DNA from: Wurfbainia villosa
Taxonomy: Eukaryota > Streptophyta > Magnoliopsida > Zingiberales > Zingiberaceae
Reading direction: 5' to 3'
Assembly (NCBI GenBank): GCA_025175895.1
Contig: CM046000.1
Location: 40,150,720-40,214,719 of the forward strand
DNA length: 64,000 nucleotides
Part shown: piece by piece, positions 33,837 through 45,241 of the stretch
Numbering within the stretch: the stretch's first letter is position 1
Layout: each line of letters starts with the position of its first letter
The notes under the pieces: generated by a model
Seen by the model: the letters and a program-made list of their open reading frames with translations, nothing else
Databases searched by the model: none
Told to the model about the DNA's origin: nothing
Program-made: the position numbers and the translations under genes

Positions 33837-34105
33837 CTATTCTACTACGCACATTCTCAATTTTCATCTTAATAGACTAAATTCGGCTTCGGGTAGGGGT
33901 TTAGTAAATAGGTCTACCAAGTTAGACTTCGATTCGACGTATTCGAGTTGTATGGCTCCGTTGGCCACATGTTCTTGAATGAAATGGTGTTTGACCTCTA
34001 TATGTTTGGTCCTAGAGTGACATATTGGATTCTTAGTAAGGTTAATTGAACTAATGTTATCTACGTGAAGTTTAGTATTTGTAAAGTCAAACTCAAAGTC
34101 GCGGA
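33837..34105 (-). pseudogene. Element H RNase H, 3' part
   Basis: Minus-strand reading resumes after element I with RDFEFDFTN, then HVDNISSINLTKNP, SRTKHIEVKHHFI, VESKSNLVDLFTKPLPE and a stop at 33839-33837. Compared with C, NLAD is NLVD (Asp kept), and one stop lies near the end (LLR*KL). Confidence 0.8.
34101..34105 (+). repeat. TSD of element I, left copy
   Basis: GCGGA, identical to 40015-40019 on the right side of I. Confidence 0.95.
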
Positions 34106-35444
34106 TGTAGGGAATCGGTACGGTCGGCTAGAGGGGGGTGAATAGCCCTCGTTCGTTGGATGTCGTAATTCGTTCGTTCTCGTTGCGTTGTTTGTCTACG
34201 ATTGTCGTTAGCGCAGCGGAAACAATAAAACAATAATAATACTAACAACAAATAAGCACAAGCAAACACACACGATATATGTGGTTCGGAACCGAATGGT
34301 TCCTACTCCACGGGCGAGCTCCTCGAGCTCTAGTTATGCGCACGAGACTAACTATAACACTCCTTTTCGACTACACGTCGGAGGTGGAGAAACCTCTCAC
34401 AAGCAATTACACTAAGTAATGAAATACAAGCAATACAAAGACAAATACGAAATACACGTAAAGAACACTTTACAACGCTTGCTTTGAATCCTTTGCTTGT
34501 TGCTTGCTTTAGATGGCTCTTGAAGGTCTGGAATGCAGCGGCAATTCCCCTCCAATAGCTTCACAAAAGTCTTGGTGAAATCCTCCAACTCGAGCTCCAT
34601 TTATAACCTGCATCAAGTGTTTTTCGCCCATCGATCGCCAAAAGGCCCGGTCGCCCTGTTCGTTGTCTCACAGCGGCGGATCCATGTCGGACAAGTTCCA
34701 GCGGATCTCCTACGATCGGCCGGTGGCGTCATCGGTGACCTAGTCGATCGGCCCGAGCTCGACTCGAACGATATGTGCTCTCGACACTTCCATCGGCATT
34801 GCCATCCACAGCGATCGGCGTGTCGACCTCATCATTGCCGATCCATGGCGGTCGTAACACCAAACACCAAGTTGTTTGAGCCTCGACACTCGTCTTAGCC
34901 ACTTGGCTAAGTCCACATCCTCATGGAGTTCCCCACCGAAGCTCTCTTCCCTCGGCCTCTCGTCCCTCGGATCGCCAAGCGCAGCGGCCATAGCGCCATC
35001 CTTCTCGTCTCATTCCCTAGAAGTATGCTTCCCTTTGGGTTCACTCCATTCGCTCCCCGTCCGGCGGTCCCTCGGATGCACCAAGCGCATGGCTTCGCAA
35101 TGCCATCCTTCACCGACTCAAGGACCCCGAGCCTAGTGAACTTACCAAGTCCTTAAGACTTCCCATATGCACCAAGCGCACGGCTTCGCAATGCATTTCT
35201 CACCAAGCACCAAGCGCACGGCTTCGCAATGCTTTGGATTTCCCATGCCAAGCACCAAGCGCACGGCTTCACAATGCTTTGGACTTTCCCATGCCAAGGC
35301 TTCCCCCTTGGACTTCCACACCAAGCTCCATGATTGGATTTTCCATGCCAACCCATGTTGGACTTTCCCATGATAATCCCATGTCATGAGTTTTGTCTAT
35401 CATCAAAATACCATCAAGGTACTGCTGGGCCGATTGCACCAACA
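34106..35444 (-). repeat. Element I 3' LTR
   Basis: Minus-strand start TGTTGGTGCAATCGG at 35444, end GATTCCCTACA at 34106. It has repeated GCACCAAGCGCACGGCTTCG units (35078, 35169, 35208, 35252), a TATA box on the minus strand near 34603 and the U5 hairpin 34126-34147. Where the 5' LTR has CAGTYGACTG palindromes this copy shows shorter CGATCG-like sequence. Confidence 0.9.
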
Positions 35445-36993
35445 ATCTCCCCCTTTTTGATGATTGACAAAACTACCATCTCAAGTCTACCAATTCTCCC
35501 ATATTGGCAATTCTCATATCCCAATGAGAATTCCAACGAACCCTAATTGGTAACTTGGTAACTTCTCCCCCTTTTTGACATTACATCAAAAAGGTCTTCC
35601 CCAAGGGTATGAATGTCTTATATCCCAATGAGATCTTACAATCTCTCCCTTTGAGGAACACATGCCTACAATCTTTCTAGTGATCCCATATCACTTAAAG
35701 AGAGGCAACCCAATTTTCCTCCCATGAGGAAATACACATCCATCTTCCCATGATGGATACCTCCCCCTAGAGGCTTGCTCCCCCTTGACCATTGTACCAA
35801 CAATGTCCTTGGAGAGTCCCTAAGCCAATAGGAACATTAACCAAATCAAAATTAAGGCAAAGTTCAACAATGAACTCTTTTCCACCTTAAAATTGATACT
35901 CACCCTCAACCCAACTTCTAATCCATATCCAATGGATTTCCACCCTCTCTAATGCTCTCCCAAGCATATCCTAGGGTTAGGAGTGGTTAGGGGACCTTAA
36001 CCTAGCTGAACATGGGCCTAACCAACAAGATTTACCCGAAATCAGCTTAGGCGATCATTGAAATCGGAAATCGATTTGCCAAATCGATCATTGCGGTCCA
36101 TGGCGATCATTGCAAATCCATAAGTAAATATACGTAATTTTAAAAATCTTGAAAATGCATACGTATAATACTTATCCTAAACACTATGGGTTAAAAATAT
36201 TGGAAAATTATTTTACCCACTAAATTAGGAGATTGATACAAAGTTCAAAATTTTAGAAAAGCTTCAATAAAGAGCCCTTTTTGTATCATCCCATTCAATG
36301 GTGATAGCTATCAAAAGATAGGCTTCACCAAGGTTTTTCAAAATGTTTTCAAAAAGTTTTCAAAACCTTTAATTTCTTTTCCTTAAACATCTCACTTATA
36401 TCTAGATGTGTAAAAACACATTCAAGGCAATTAATCTAGTGAGATGTGGGTTTTTGTTCTTTAAAATGGTCTCATGTATATTTCTAGGCAATATTATTTG
36501 ATTCCCATCAAATCATGCCATAGTCCTTAACTTCATTTTAATTCATGCATGATATGATTATGGCATAGATATGATATAGATAAAAACATATGCCAATATC
36601 ATGATGTCATGGCATGTGAATGAAACTTAAGCATACATGACATCTAAACATAAATCTAAACATGATCATGACATTTTTATAGATAAAAATGAAAATGATG
36701 TCATGACATGGCAAGGCAAATAAAGCATGGCAAGTAAAATATACTAAGGTATAGAATACCTAAGTGTTAAAATTAAATTGCCATTTCTAGGAATTAAATT
36801 CATTTTGCCTTAACGCCATTCATTTCCCTAGTGTGCCAAAAACCCAAAATGGCACACCAATACCTCTAAGACCTAAATGTGCCAATTTAAATTATTTTAA
36901 ACTTCTCAAGCATATTGGCACATTCTAATGTGTCAACTCTACTATGGTTAGGTTAACTACCCATCCACTTAGGGTTGACACACCCTAACCCAT
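35445..36993 (-). other. Element I 3' non-coding region
   Basis: About 1.55 kb between gag stop and 3' LTR without any recognisable frame. AT-rich middle part with runs such as CATGACAT and ATGATGTCATGACATGGCA (36600-36720). Three further GGGGGAG-type tracts on the minus strand (near 35570, 35765 and 35780) resemble the LTR-adjacent PPT. This is where pol would be expected. Confidence 0.75.
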
Positions 36994-38580
36994 TTAGCGT
37001 GAATCGATCACCCTTTTAGGAACCCAATACCTATTGGAGCTCCTTGGGTTAACAAGGTATTCCCTAGGGATAACTTCCCTAGATACCTTCCTAATGACCC
37101 TTTTAGGCTTTGAAGTCATAGTCTTTTGGGTCTTTCCTAAGTCAACTCTAGAGGTGACTCCTCCATTGACCTTCTTAGTGGCTACATTTGATTTCTTTGA
37201 GGTGTTAGCCACTAAACACATACCATGGCTAGACTTAGGGATGGCTTCCCTATTAGCCTTGGTTTTCCTAGACCTAGAAATAGTTCCATAATTAAATGGA
37301 ACATTATGATAAGTCTTCTTGGGCTTAGGTTTGTCACCCAAACCTTCCTTGCCCTTAGACCGTTTTTGAACCTTAGGTCTTGACTTTTGGGCATTTGACC
37401 CTAGAATTGAATTTTCTATGATTCTAAGGGCTTTCTCCATTCTCTCAAGTCTTGACCTCAAGACTTGGTTCTCTAGCTCTAATTTTCTCATTTTTGAATT
37501 TTCATTAGGTTTTTGGGAAAACCTCTTCTTCTTAGGCATGTGCCTAGACTTTTTGGGATTAATACCCAAATTTTCTTCTACTCTCCTAATTGACTCCCTA
37601 GGCAAGATATTTCTAGAATTATGAGTCCTAGGTTTGTCTTTAGTCATATGAACATGCTTGGCACCTAAGCAATAAACCTTATTGTTTCTCCTAGCATGCT
37701 TTTCATTAATAATGGCAAGAGAACTAAAATAATTTTTAGCATGCTTTTTGACTTTAGGAATTAAAGGTGCATTAACTAAATGTACCTTAGGGTTAGCTTT
37801 AGGAGCTCCCCCTACATGAGTTGCACCTTCTTGCCCTTTCTTCCTCTCCCTAGGGCATTGGCTTCGGTAGTGTCCCTTTTGATTGCATTTGAAGTACACA
37901 ATGTGCTCTTTGCTCTTGATTTTGGGAACACCGACATCGTTTGACTTTGGGTTGACTTTTGGTGTCGATGCCTTCTTCTTAGCCAATTTAGGGCATTTGC
38001 TTTTGTAATTCCCTTTCTCCCTACACTCAAAACAAATAATATAATCTTTACGATTAATTATAATACATGAGTCACCTAGGGAGTTGGTGGAGGCCTCTTC
38101 ATGATCTTCACTTCTCCCGGATGTGGATGCTTCTTGTTCTTGCTCCGGGATGGAAGATTGTCTTTCCTCCCCCTCAATGCTAGAGGTGGAGGTCTCCACC
38201 AAATCATCAACATCTTCAAATGTTGTGGGTTCTTCTTCGGCATTCTCCTCTTCTTGTGCCGATTGGGAATTTTCTTGGAATTTCATTACCTTATTCCATA
38301 ATTCCCTTGCATCCCTATAATCACCCAATCTAGACCAAATAGTGTTAGGTAACAAATCACTAATCAACTTGATTACCTTGAGATTTGTCTTGAAGTCTTT
38401 GATTTGGTCTTGGGTCCATTTTAATTTTTCAATGAGCTTGTTGTGTTTGTCCCTAGGCATCTCAAAACCGTTTTCTATAATAATCATAAAATCAAAATCG
38501 GTTTCGAGGTATACCTCCATCCGTTTCCTCCACCAAGAAAAATCTCCATCGAATTTCGGTGGATGGATGAAGCCGACCAT
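36994..38580 (-). CDS. gag: Element I Gag, intact 528-residue ORF
   Basis: Starts MVGFIHPPKFDGDFSWWRKR 57 bases inside the 5' LTR end, the only upstream Met in a sensible position. Residues 1-100 are a copia gag core (KLISDLLPNT, ARELWNKVMK). Residues 100-165 are acidic, Glu/Ser-rich. Two CCHC-type knuckles follow: CFECREKGNYKSKC (183-196; Asn where His is expected) and YFKCNQKGHYRSQC (229-242; Tyr where the first Cys is expected). The rest is Lys-rich, with a heptad stretch at 362-392 (KMRKLELENQVLRSRLERME), and ends RYWVPKRVIDSR at a stop, just where Sirevirus pol would begin. Gag would bind and package element RNA. Open reading across 1.6 kb amid dead neighbours suggests youth or selection; expression is not shown. 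Confidence 0.9.
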   Translation of the reverse strand: MVGFIHPPKFDGDFSWWRKRMEVYLETDFDFMIIIENGFEMPRDKHNKLIEKLKWTQDQIKDFKTNLKVIKLISDLLPNTIWSRLGDYRDARELWNKVMKFQENSQSAQEEENAEEEPTTFEDVDDLVETSTSSIEGEERQSSIPEQEQEASTSGRSEDHEEASTNSLGDSCIIINRKDYIICFECREKGNYKSKCPKLAKKKASTPKVNPKSNDVGVPKIKSKEHIVYFKCNQKGHYRSQCPRERKKGQEGATHVGGAPKANPKVHLVNAPLIPKVKKHAKNYFSSLAIINEKHARRNNKVYCLGAKHVHMTKDKPRTHNSRNILPRESIRRVEENLGINPKKSRHMPKKKRFSQKPNENSKMRKLELENQVLRSRLERMEKALRIIENSILGSNAQKSRPKVQKRSKGKEGLGDKPKPKKTYHNVPFNYGTISRSRKTKANREAIPKSSHGMCLVANTSKKSNVATKKVNGGVTSRVDLGKTQKTMTSKPKRVIRKVSREVIPREYLVNPRSSNRYWVPKRVIDSR

Positions 38581-38621
38581 TTGTAGTGCTCTCGCGGCGG
38601 TTAGTCCTTGAAGAGCGACCT

Positions 38622-38635
38622 TGGCTCTGATACCA
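38622..38635 (-). other. Element I primer-binding site
   Basis: Minus strand TGGTATCAGAGCCA, a perfect complement to plant initiator tRNA-Met, two bases inside the 5' LTR end. Confidence 0.95.
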
Positions 38636-38637
38636 CT

Positions 38638-40014
38638 TGTAGGGAATCGGTACGGCCGGCTAGAGGGGGGTGAATAGCCCTCGTTCGTTGGATGTCGTAA
38701 TTCGTTCGTTCTCGTTGCGTTGCTTGTCTATGATTGTCGTTAGCGCAGCGGAAACAATAAAACAATAATAATACTAACAACAAATAAGCACAAGCAAACA
38801 CACACGATATACGTGGTTCGGAACCGAATGGTTCCTACTCCACGGGCGAGCTCCTCGAACTCTAGTTATGTGCACGACACTAACTATAACACTCCTTTTC
38901 GACTACACGTCGGAGGTGGAGAAACCTCTCACAAGCAAATATATTAAGTAATGAAATACAAGCAATACAAAGACAAATACGAAATACACGTAAATAACAC
39001 TTTACAATGCTTGCTTTGAAGCCTTTGCTTGTTGCTTGCTTTAGATGGCTCTTGAAGGTCTGGAATGCAGCAGCAATTCCCCTCCAATAGCTTCACAAAA
39101 GTCTTGGCGAAATCTTCCAACTCGAGCTCCATTTATAACCTGCATCAAGCTGTTTTCGCGCCCATCAGTTGACTGCCAAAAGGCCCCAGTCGACTGCCCC
39201 TGTGTTCGTTGTCTCACAACGGCCAGATCCACGTCGGACAAGTTCCAATGGATCTCCTACCGATCGCGCCGGTGGCCGGCAAGATTAGTGACCTAGTAGT
39301 CGATCGCCGATCGGCTCTGAGCGTTGTGCTCTCGACACTTCCATCGATCATTGCCATCCCCGCGCGATCGGCAGTGCTCGACTATCGATCTGCCGATCCA
39401 TGGCGATCAATTATAACACCCCTTACAAAACACCAAGTTGTTTGAGCCTCCGACACTCAGTCTTAGCCACATGGCTAAGTCCACATCCCTCATGGAGTTC
39501 CCCACCGAAGCTCTCTTCCCTCGGCCTACGTCCCTCGGATGCGCCAAGCGCACGACTTCGTAACGCCATCCTTCTCGTCTCATGCCTTAGAAGTATGCTT
39601 CCCTTTGGGTTCACTCCATTCGCTCCCCGTCCGGCGGTCCCTCGGATGCACCAAGTGCATGGCTTCGCAATGCCATCCTTCACCGACTCAAGGACCCCGA
39701 TCCTAGTGAACTTACCAAGTCCTTAAGACTTCCCATATGCACCAAGCGCACGGCTTCGCAATGCATTTCTCACCAAGCACCAAGCGCACGGCTTCGCAAT
39801 GCTTTGGATTTCCCATGCCAAGCACCAAGCGCACGGCTTCGCAATGCTTTGGACTTTCCCATGCCAAGGCTTCCCCCTTGGACTTCCACACCAAGCTCCA
39901 TGATTGGATTTTCCATGCCAACCCATGTTGGACTTTCCCATGACAATCCCATGTCATGAGTTTTGTCTTTCATCAAAATACCATCAAGGTACTGCTGGGT
40001 CGATTGCACCAACA
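38638..40014 (-). repeat. Element I 5' LTR
   Basis: 1377 bp, from TGTTGGTGCAATCGAC (40014) to CCCTACA (38638). Contains the GCACCAAG repeats (39647, 39739, 39778, 39822), two CAGTYGACTG palindromes at 39166 and 39187, a TATA box and the U5 hairpin at 38658-38679. It differs from the 3' LTR by many substitutions and several indels, so insertion is not very recent, yet gag stays open. Confidence 0.9.
39131..39137 (-). promoter_or_regulatory. TATA box of element I 5' LTR
   Basis: GGTTATAAATGG on the minus strand. The two CAGTYGACTG palindromes lie about 30-60 bp upstream and the GCACCAAG repeats further upstream. Transcription would start near 39100 and run leftwards into gag. Confidence 0.65.
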
Positions 40015-40802
40015 GCGGAGAGTGTGCTTCATCCAAAGAAGCTGAGTGACACACTCACCCATCACGATGTATTTGGCTTCGGTGGTAGATAAGGAAACAT
40101 AGTGTTTCGTCCTACTGCACCAACTTACTAGACTCGAGCCGAGAAGTTGACAACAACCACTCGTACTCTTTGTATTGAGCTTACTACCGGCATAGTCCGA
40201 ATCGGAGTAGCCGGTTAGTTTGAACTCGGTAGATCTAGGGTACCAAATACCAACATTAAGTGTACCCTTTAGATATCTAAGGATATGCTTGACTAGAGTT
40301 AGGTGATACTCCTTGGCACAGGTTTGGATCCTTGCGCACATACTTACTGCAAATAAGATATCAGGTCGGCTTGCAGTTAAGTAAAGGAGACTCCCTATTA
40401 TGCTCCTATAGTATTTTAAATAAATTGAGTTTCCAATTACATCTTCTTCTATATTCACATTAGTTGCCATTGGGGTATTAATAATTTTAGCGTCTTGCAT
40501 TCCAAAGCATTTAATTAATTCCCTAGTATATTTGCGTTGATGTAGGGATATTCCATCTTTAGTTTATTTGATTTGTAGAACTAAGAAGAAACTCAACTCG
40601 CCTACTAAATTCATTTCAAATTCACTTTCCATAAGCGAAATGAACTCATTCAGTAGGATCGAGTTGGTGGTTCCGAAAATAATATCATCTACGTAGATTT
40701 GAGCATGAATATGTCTTTACCTAAGATTTTTATGAAAAGAGTTGGGTCAACTATACCCTGGTTAAATCCCTTGGACTTAAGATACACTGAAAGTCTCTTG
40801 TA
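40015..40802 (-). pseudogene. Element H RT end and RNase H 5' part
   Basis: Follows the TAG at 40806-40804 (Trp of APRAWYERL to stop). Pieces: KRLSVYLKSKG, a damaged active-site region with DDIIFGTTNS (about 40690-40650), FFL(V)LQIK, then an open frame from 40500: MQDAKIINTPMATN, SLLYLTASRPDILFAV, LTGYSDSDYAGS (first RNase H Asp), LSTTEAKYIVMGE (Glu of AEY changed to Lys) and WMKHTL, where element I interrupts. The codon after the break is on the other side, at 34105. Confidence 0.85.
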
Positions 40803-42840
40803 CTAAGCTCGAGGAGCTTGTTTAAGTCCATAGAGGGCTTTCTTTAACCTAAGGACATGGTCGGGTTTATCTAAACTTTCGAAACCGGGGGGTTGACTAA
40901 CATAAACCTCTTCTTTAATGTATCCATTCAAGAACTCTGATTTCACATCCATTTGAAATAACTTAAATCCTCGATATGCAACATATGCTAATAACATTCG
41001 AATGGACACTAATCTAGCTACTGGGGCATAGGTCTTATCGTAATCTAAACCTTCGACTTGACTAAACCCTTTAGCGACTAGTCTAGCTTTATTTCTAGCT
41101 ACTTCACCTTTATCATCAAGTTTATTTCTAAATACCCACCTTGTTCCAACGATTGTTTTATCTTTAGGTGGTGGTACTAATTCCCATACTTCGTTTCTAG
41201 TGAATTGAGCTAGCTCTTCTTGCATTGCAATAATCCAATCGGGATCAAGAAGAGCTTGGTCAATAGTTTTGGGTTCAATTTTGGAAATCAAGGAGATTTG
41301 GCTAAGGTTTCTGTATGAGGCTCTAGTTCGAACTCCTAGACTTGGATCACCTATCACTTGGTCAATAGGATGATTCATTTGAGTCCTAGTTGGATTTGGG
41401 TTTGAGTCTACCACTTGGTCAATAGGATGACCCGTTTGAGTCCTAGTTTGATTAGAGTCATCTACCACTTGGTCGATAGACTGACCTAGTTGACTTAGGT
41501 TATGATTAACACTAGACTTGATCTCCGGATCGGAGTTGAGTCTGGTATGAATTGGCTCGCTAATTGGGGTTGCCGGGGGTTTTGTAGGTTCGTGTCCTTC
41601 ATCAAATACTACATTGATAGTCTCCTCGACTCTAAGGGTGTCATGATTGTATACTCTATACACTCTACTTGTAGTCGAATATCCTAGAAAGATTTCGGTC
41701 GAGGTTTTGGATGTAAACTTTCCTACGTAATCCTTAGTGTTTAGAATATGTACCTTACACCCAAATACCCTAAAGTACTTGATGTTTGGTATTTTATCAT
41801 GATAAATCTCGTATGAGGTCTTAAGGTGCCTCTTTACCATAAGGATCCTATTTTGGACATAACATGCCATACTTATGGCTTCCGCCCAAACCCTATCGGG
41901 TAGGTTATACTCGTTTAACATTGTCCTAGTGGCTTCTTGTAGGGTTCTATTTTTGTGTTCTACTAGGCCATTTTGTTGTGGAGTTTTAGGGAAAGATAAC
42001 TCATGGTGGTATCCATTTATGTTACAGAATTCTGTAAACCTGTGGTTCTCGAATTCACCCCCATGATCAGTCCTAAGTCTTTTGATTTTAATGCTTTGTT
42101 GATTTTCTATTAACTTAAATAGGTTGATTAATTGATCTAGGGTATCACTTTTATGTTTGATGAACCTAACCCAAGTAAATCTAGAATAGTCATCAATTAT
42201 GACTAAGCAGAATTTACTCCCATTAAGTGACTTAGCTCCGTGTGAATCAAATAGATCCATGTGTAGGAGCCCAAGAACACTTTTGGTTCGTTCTTGATTG
42301 GTTCGTTGATGTTGTGTCCTAGATTGTTTAACTTGTTGACAAGCATTACATATTTTATTATCCAAGTTATTGAGGTTAGGCAACCCTCTGACTAAGTCAC
42401 TCTGACTCATCTTGTGGATGAGTCTTGGGTGTGAGTGACCGAGTCGTCGGTGCCATAACCATGATTCCTCTTGCCGTGTCATAAGACACTTAGTATTGTT
42501 ATTTCTGGTTCCCTTAAGGATTATTTTAGAGGTTTCATTTGTATTAATTACGCATTCATTTTCTAGAAATATGACCTTATAGTTATTATCACACAATTGG
42601 CTTACACTAAGTAAATTATATTGAAAATTTTCTACCAATAAGACATTTTGAATAATAAAGTTAGAGTTGAGCTCAATATCACCTGATCCGATGATTTTGA
42701 GCTTCCCGTTGTTTTCGAAGGCTACCGATCCTTATCGTTTGAATCGAAGCTTCGAAAATTTGAGTTGATCCCCGGTCATATATCGGGAGCAACCACTGTC
42801 CAACATCCATTTATCCTAAACGCAAGGTAGTTGGATTGGA
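40803..42840 (-). pseudogene. Element H pol: protease end, integrase, linker, RT start
   Basis: Protease motif LDSGCSRYMTGDQ at about 42825-42785, then one stop, then an open frame of 611 codons (42638-40803). In that frame: zinc site H63-X4-H68-X28-C97-X2-C100; integrase triad D128 (LLHMDLFD), D191 (RTDHGGEF), E227 (NGLVEHKN), giving D-X35-E; linker with three HPIDQVV-type repeats (388-432); RT from NEVWELVPPP (482) with WVFRNKL, ARLVAKGFSQ and FQMDVKSEFLNG (D564), ending QAPRA at a TAG. It would integrate and copy element DNA. It is the longest pol frame in the window but is closed at both ends by stops. Confidence 0.9.
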
Positions 42841-43438
42841 TATTGGATTTATTAAAGATTGATTGAAGTTTATTAACCTAAATCATCTCACCCATGTCTA
42901 CATGATCAAACATGTTAACCCTATATGTTCTTGTGAGATGACTTCCAATTTTACTTGATTTAAGTTTGATGAATTTAACACTTGTCAACCTTGCGTTAGA
43001 TTAGGATTTGACCTTAGGCTCATCAAGTCACTTTTTCAAGATCATGGCTTCCAGGTCATGGCGAGGCATAGAGGCCTTCTTTGATCGGAATAACGACCAC
43101 TTCCTCAGACAAAGCCATTTTCAAGAAAATAGAAACTTGACTTACCTAAGACCACTTCCTGGTCTAACTAGTCTAGGATACGATGAGGTAGCTTCAGCTA
43201 GTTCCGCTCGGTCAAGTGAACCGAACTAGATATGTCTTATCTAGCCCGAATACACAAGACTCCGCTTTCCTAGCGTACTATCATCTCGTCGCGTCCTGGT
43301 ACTATGTTATCAAGTATTGATGAGTTATAGTCCTATCTAGCCATTCTAAAAAGAAAAATCAAAATAAAGAACCTAAGCATGCAATTTCTAAGTTAAAATA
43401 CAAACAAATTTTGTATTGGCTCCCCCTGGACCGTTGAA
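42841..43438 (-). other. Element H gag-pol spacer
   Basis: About 600 bp between the gag stop and the protease motif with no coherent frame, although the two products normally form one polyprotein. Related sequence occupies the same place in B, so it belongs to the family. Confidence 0.7.
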
Positions 43439-45024
43439 TCAATTCGATCTTTCCACATAGTGGATTTGGTCCTTGGGAACCCAGTACTGGTTCGATCCTA
43501 AGTTTGAAATCAAGGCGGTCTTAGAGACCCATGGTGGGACATGTTTTTTATGTCGACTCACAATTGACATATACGACTTGTTGGTCATATTTGAGCTAAA
43601 CCCTAGTCCAACCTTGTTGTACACGACCCTTTGCGATCCAAGTAGGAGGTCAATTCCTTTGGATCCCAAAGTAAACCTTTTCAATGTGTTCCTAAGATCT
43701 TCTACTTGACTCTTCAAGAGTGAGTTCTCAACTTCGAGTTTTTCAACCCGAGTTGAGTCCTCCTCTCGAACTCGACTAGTTAAAGAGGTTAGAGAGACCT
43801 CGTGTTTGAGGAGTTTAACTTCCTCAACCAGGGTCTCGACCTTGGACTCAGATTTAGCTAATTTTTTAGTTAAGAACTTAATTGCACTATAAAGCATACT
43901 AATAAGGGATCGACTTACCTTGAGTGTATCTTTTGAACCAGATGCGTATCCGTGGCTTGACTTGAATAGCGCTTCGCAGTCCGACTCATCTTCGGTTTCC
44001 GACTCGTGTTCCAATTCTGACTCCGTCTCCGATTCCACCGGTTTAGCCATGAGGACGTGATCATCATCTTCTTCCTCGGATACTTCTTCCCATGTAGCGT
44101 TGAGTGTCTTTTTGTGTTTTGGTGCTTTGCTCTTGAGTTTTGGGCATTCGGACTTGATGTGTCCAAACCTGTTGCATTCGTAACATCTAATATTCAAACT
44201 TTTAGGCTTACCTTCGTTGGGTCGAGTGACGGTTCATTTTTGGCCCTTGACTATCCTCCGAACTAGGTTGACTAATTCAGCCTCCATTTTCGGGTCGACC
44301 TCCAAATCAGACTCATCCTCTTCTTCCTTTTGGGGTGACTTGCTTGTGGTTTTCTTCCTCTAACCTACAAAAAGTGCTATACCCTTCTCGGGTTCCGAGT
44401 TAGACTGCTCATGAAGTTCAAAATCGGAAAATAACTCATCTAACCTATGTTTTGAAAGATCCTTGGAGACCTTGTAGGCATCGACAATGGATGCCCACAA
44501 GGTAGTCCTCGGAAAGGAGTTAAGAACATACCTTATAAGGTCACGATTTTCGACCTTTTTCCCGATCGCATGTAGGTTATTGACTATGTCTTGAATGCAA
44601 GCATGAAGTTGTGTCACCGTTTCATGTTCTTGCATTTTTAGATTATATAATTTATTAAACAAAAGATCACGCTTACATACCTTGGCTTCATCGGTCCCTT
44701 CGTGTAGCTCCACTAGCTTTGTCCAAAGGTCCTTTGCGCTGATGAAGGGACCGACGCGATTAAGGTCCTCCTTGGACAAGCCACATTGGAGAATTTGAGT
44801 TGCCTTGGCATCGGTTTTGACTTGTCTTTTTGTCGCAATGGTCCATTGGTCTTAATCCAAGGATTCACCCACTTCGTTAGTCGGAAGTGTGAATCCCGTT
44901 TGGATTATGATCCACATCTCGATTTGAGTTTTAAGAAAGCATCCCATCGACCCTTCCAATAACGGAAGTCATCTCCGTTGTAAAATGGAGGTTGGATGGT
45001 GCTAAAACCCTCGAGATGGGCCAT
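43439..45024 (-). pseudogene. Element H gag with intact zinc knuckle
   Basis: ATG at 45024 (MAHLEGFSTIQPPFYNGDDF). After a stop near 44855, an open frame 44779-44360 covers the core (LWTKLVELHEGTDEAK, QEHETVTQLHAC, FPRTTLWASIVDAYKVSKDL). Frame 44197-43439 has CYECNRFGHIKSEC (CX2CX4HX4C complete, near 44180), an acidic segment (ESETESELEHESETEDES) and the coiled coil KVETLVEEVKLLKHEVS plus KLEVENSLLKSQVEDLRNTL, ending DQIHYVERSN. Two to three stops only; it is the best-preserved gag of the A/B/H group. Confidence 0.85.
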
Positions 45025-45226
45025 TGATACAAAAGAAACAAGGAGATGAAGACAAAAAACCTAACAACGACACAAACACATGAAATGTACCAAGACTCGC
45101 ATCTTAGATTAGTAGTGCGGGAGAAAAATTAACCAAATAAAATAAATTCGAAATAAACAGAATAAGAAAAGAAAAAAAAATCTGTAAAAAGATAGATCGG
45201 TTGTTTCACCAAATCTTAGCACCCCC

Positions 45227-45241
45227 AGCTCAGATACCAAT
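45227..45241 (-). other. Element H primer-binding site
   Basis: ATTGGTATCTGAGCTGG on the minus strand after the LTR; close to the initiator tRNA-Met site with an altered second half. Confidence 0.75.

Larger units (their letters stand above)
34106..40014 (-). mobile_element. Element I: gag-only (TR-GAG type) non-autonomous LTR retrotransposon
   Basis: Complete 5.9-kb insertion in H RNase H: LTRs 34106-35444 (1339 bp) and 38638-40014 (1377 bp), TSD GCGGA, a perfect PBS and a polypurine tract (AAAAAGGGGGAGAT, minus strand, next to 35444). The only coding capacity is one open 528-codon gag. No protease, integrase, RT or RNase H residues were found. Mobilisation would need enzymes of an autonomous relative, plausibly a Sirevirus-like element. 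This matches the published concept of terminal-repeat retrotransposons with GAG domain (TR-GAG). Confidence 0.9.

Noticed and set aside
34533..35160. Overlapping ORFs in the I 3' LTR (121, 86, 77 codons)
   Set aside because: All lie in the LTR, follow the GCACCAAG repeats, and are altered in the second LTR.
36994..38580. Host CCHC zinc-finger gene
   Set aside because: It lies precisely between a PBS and 3' UTR of an LTR pair with TSD, and its core and C-terminus match Sirevirus-type gag.
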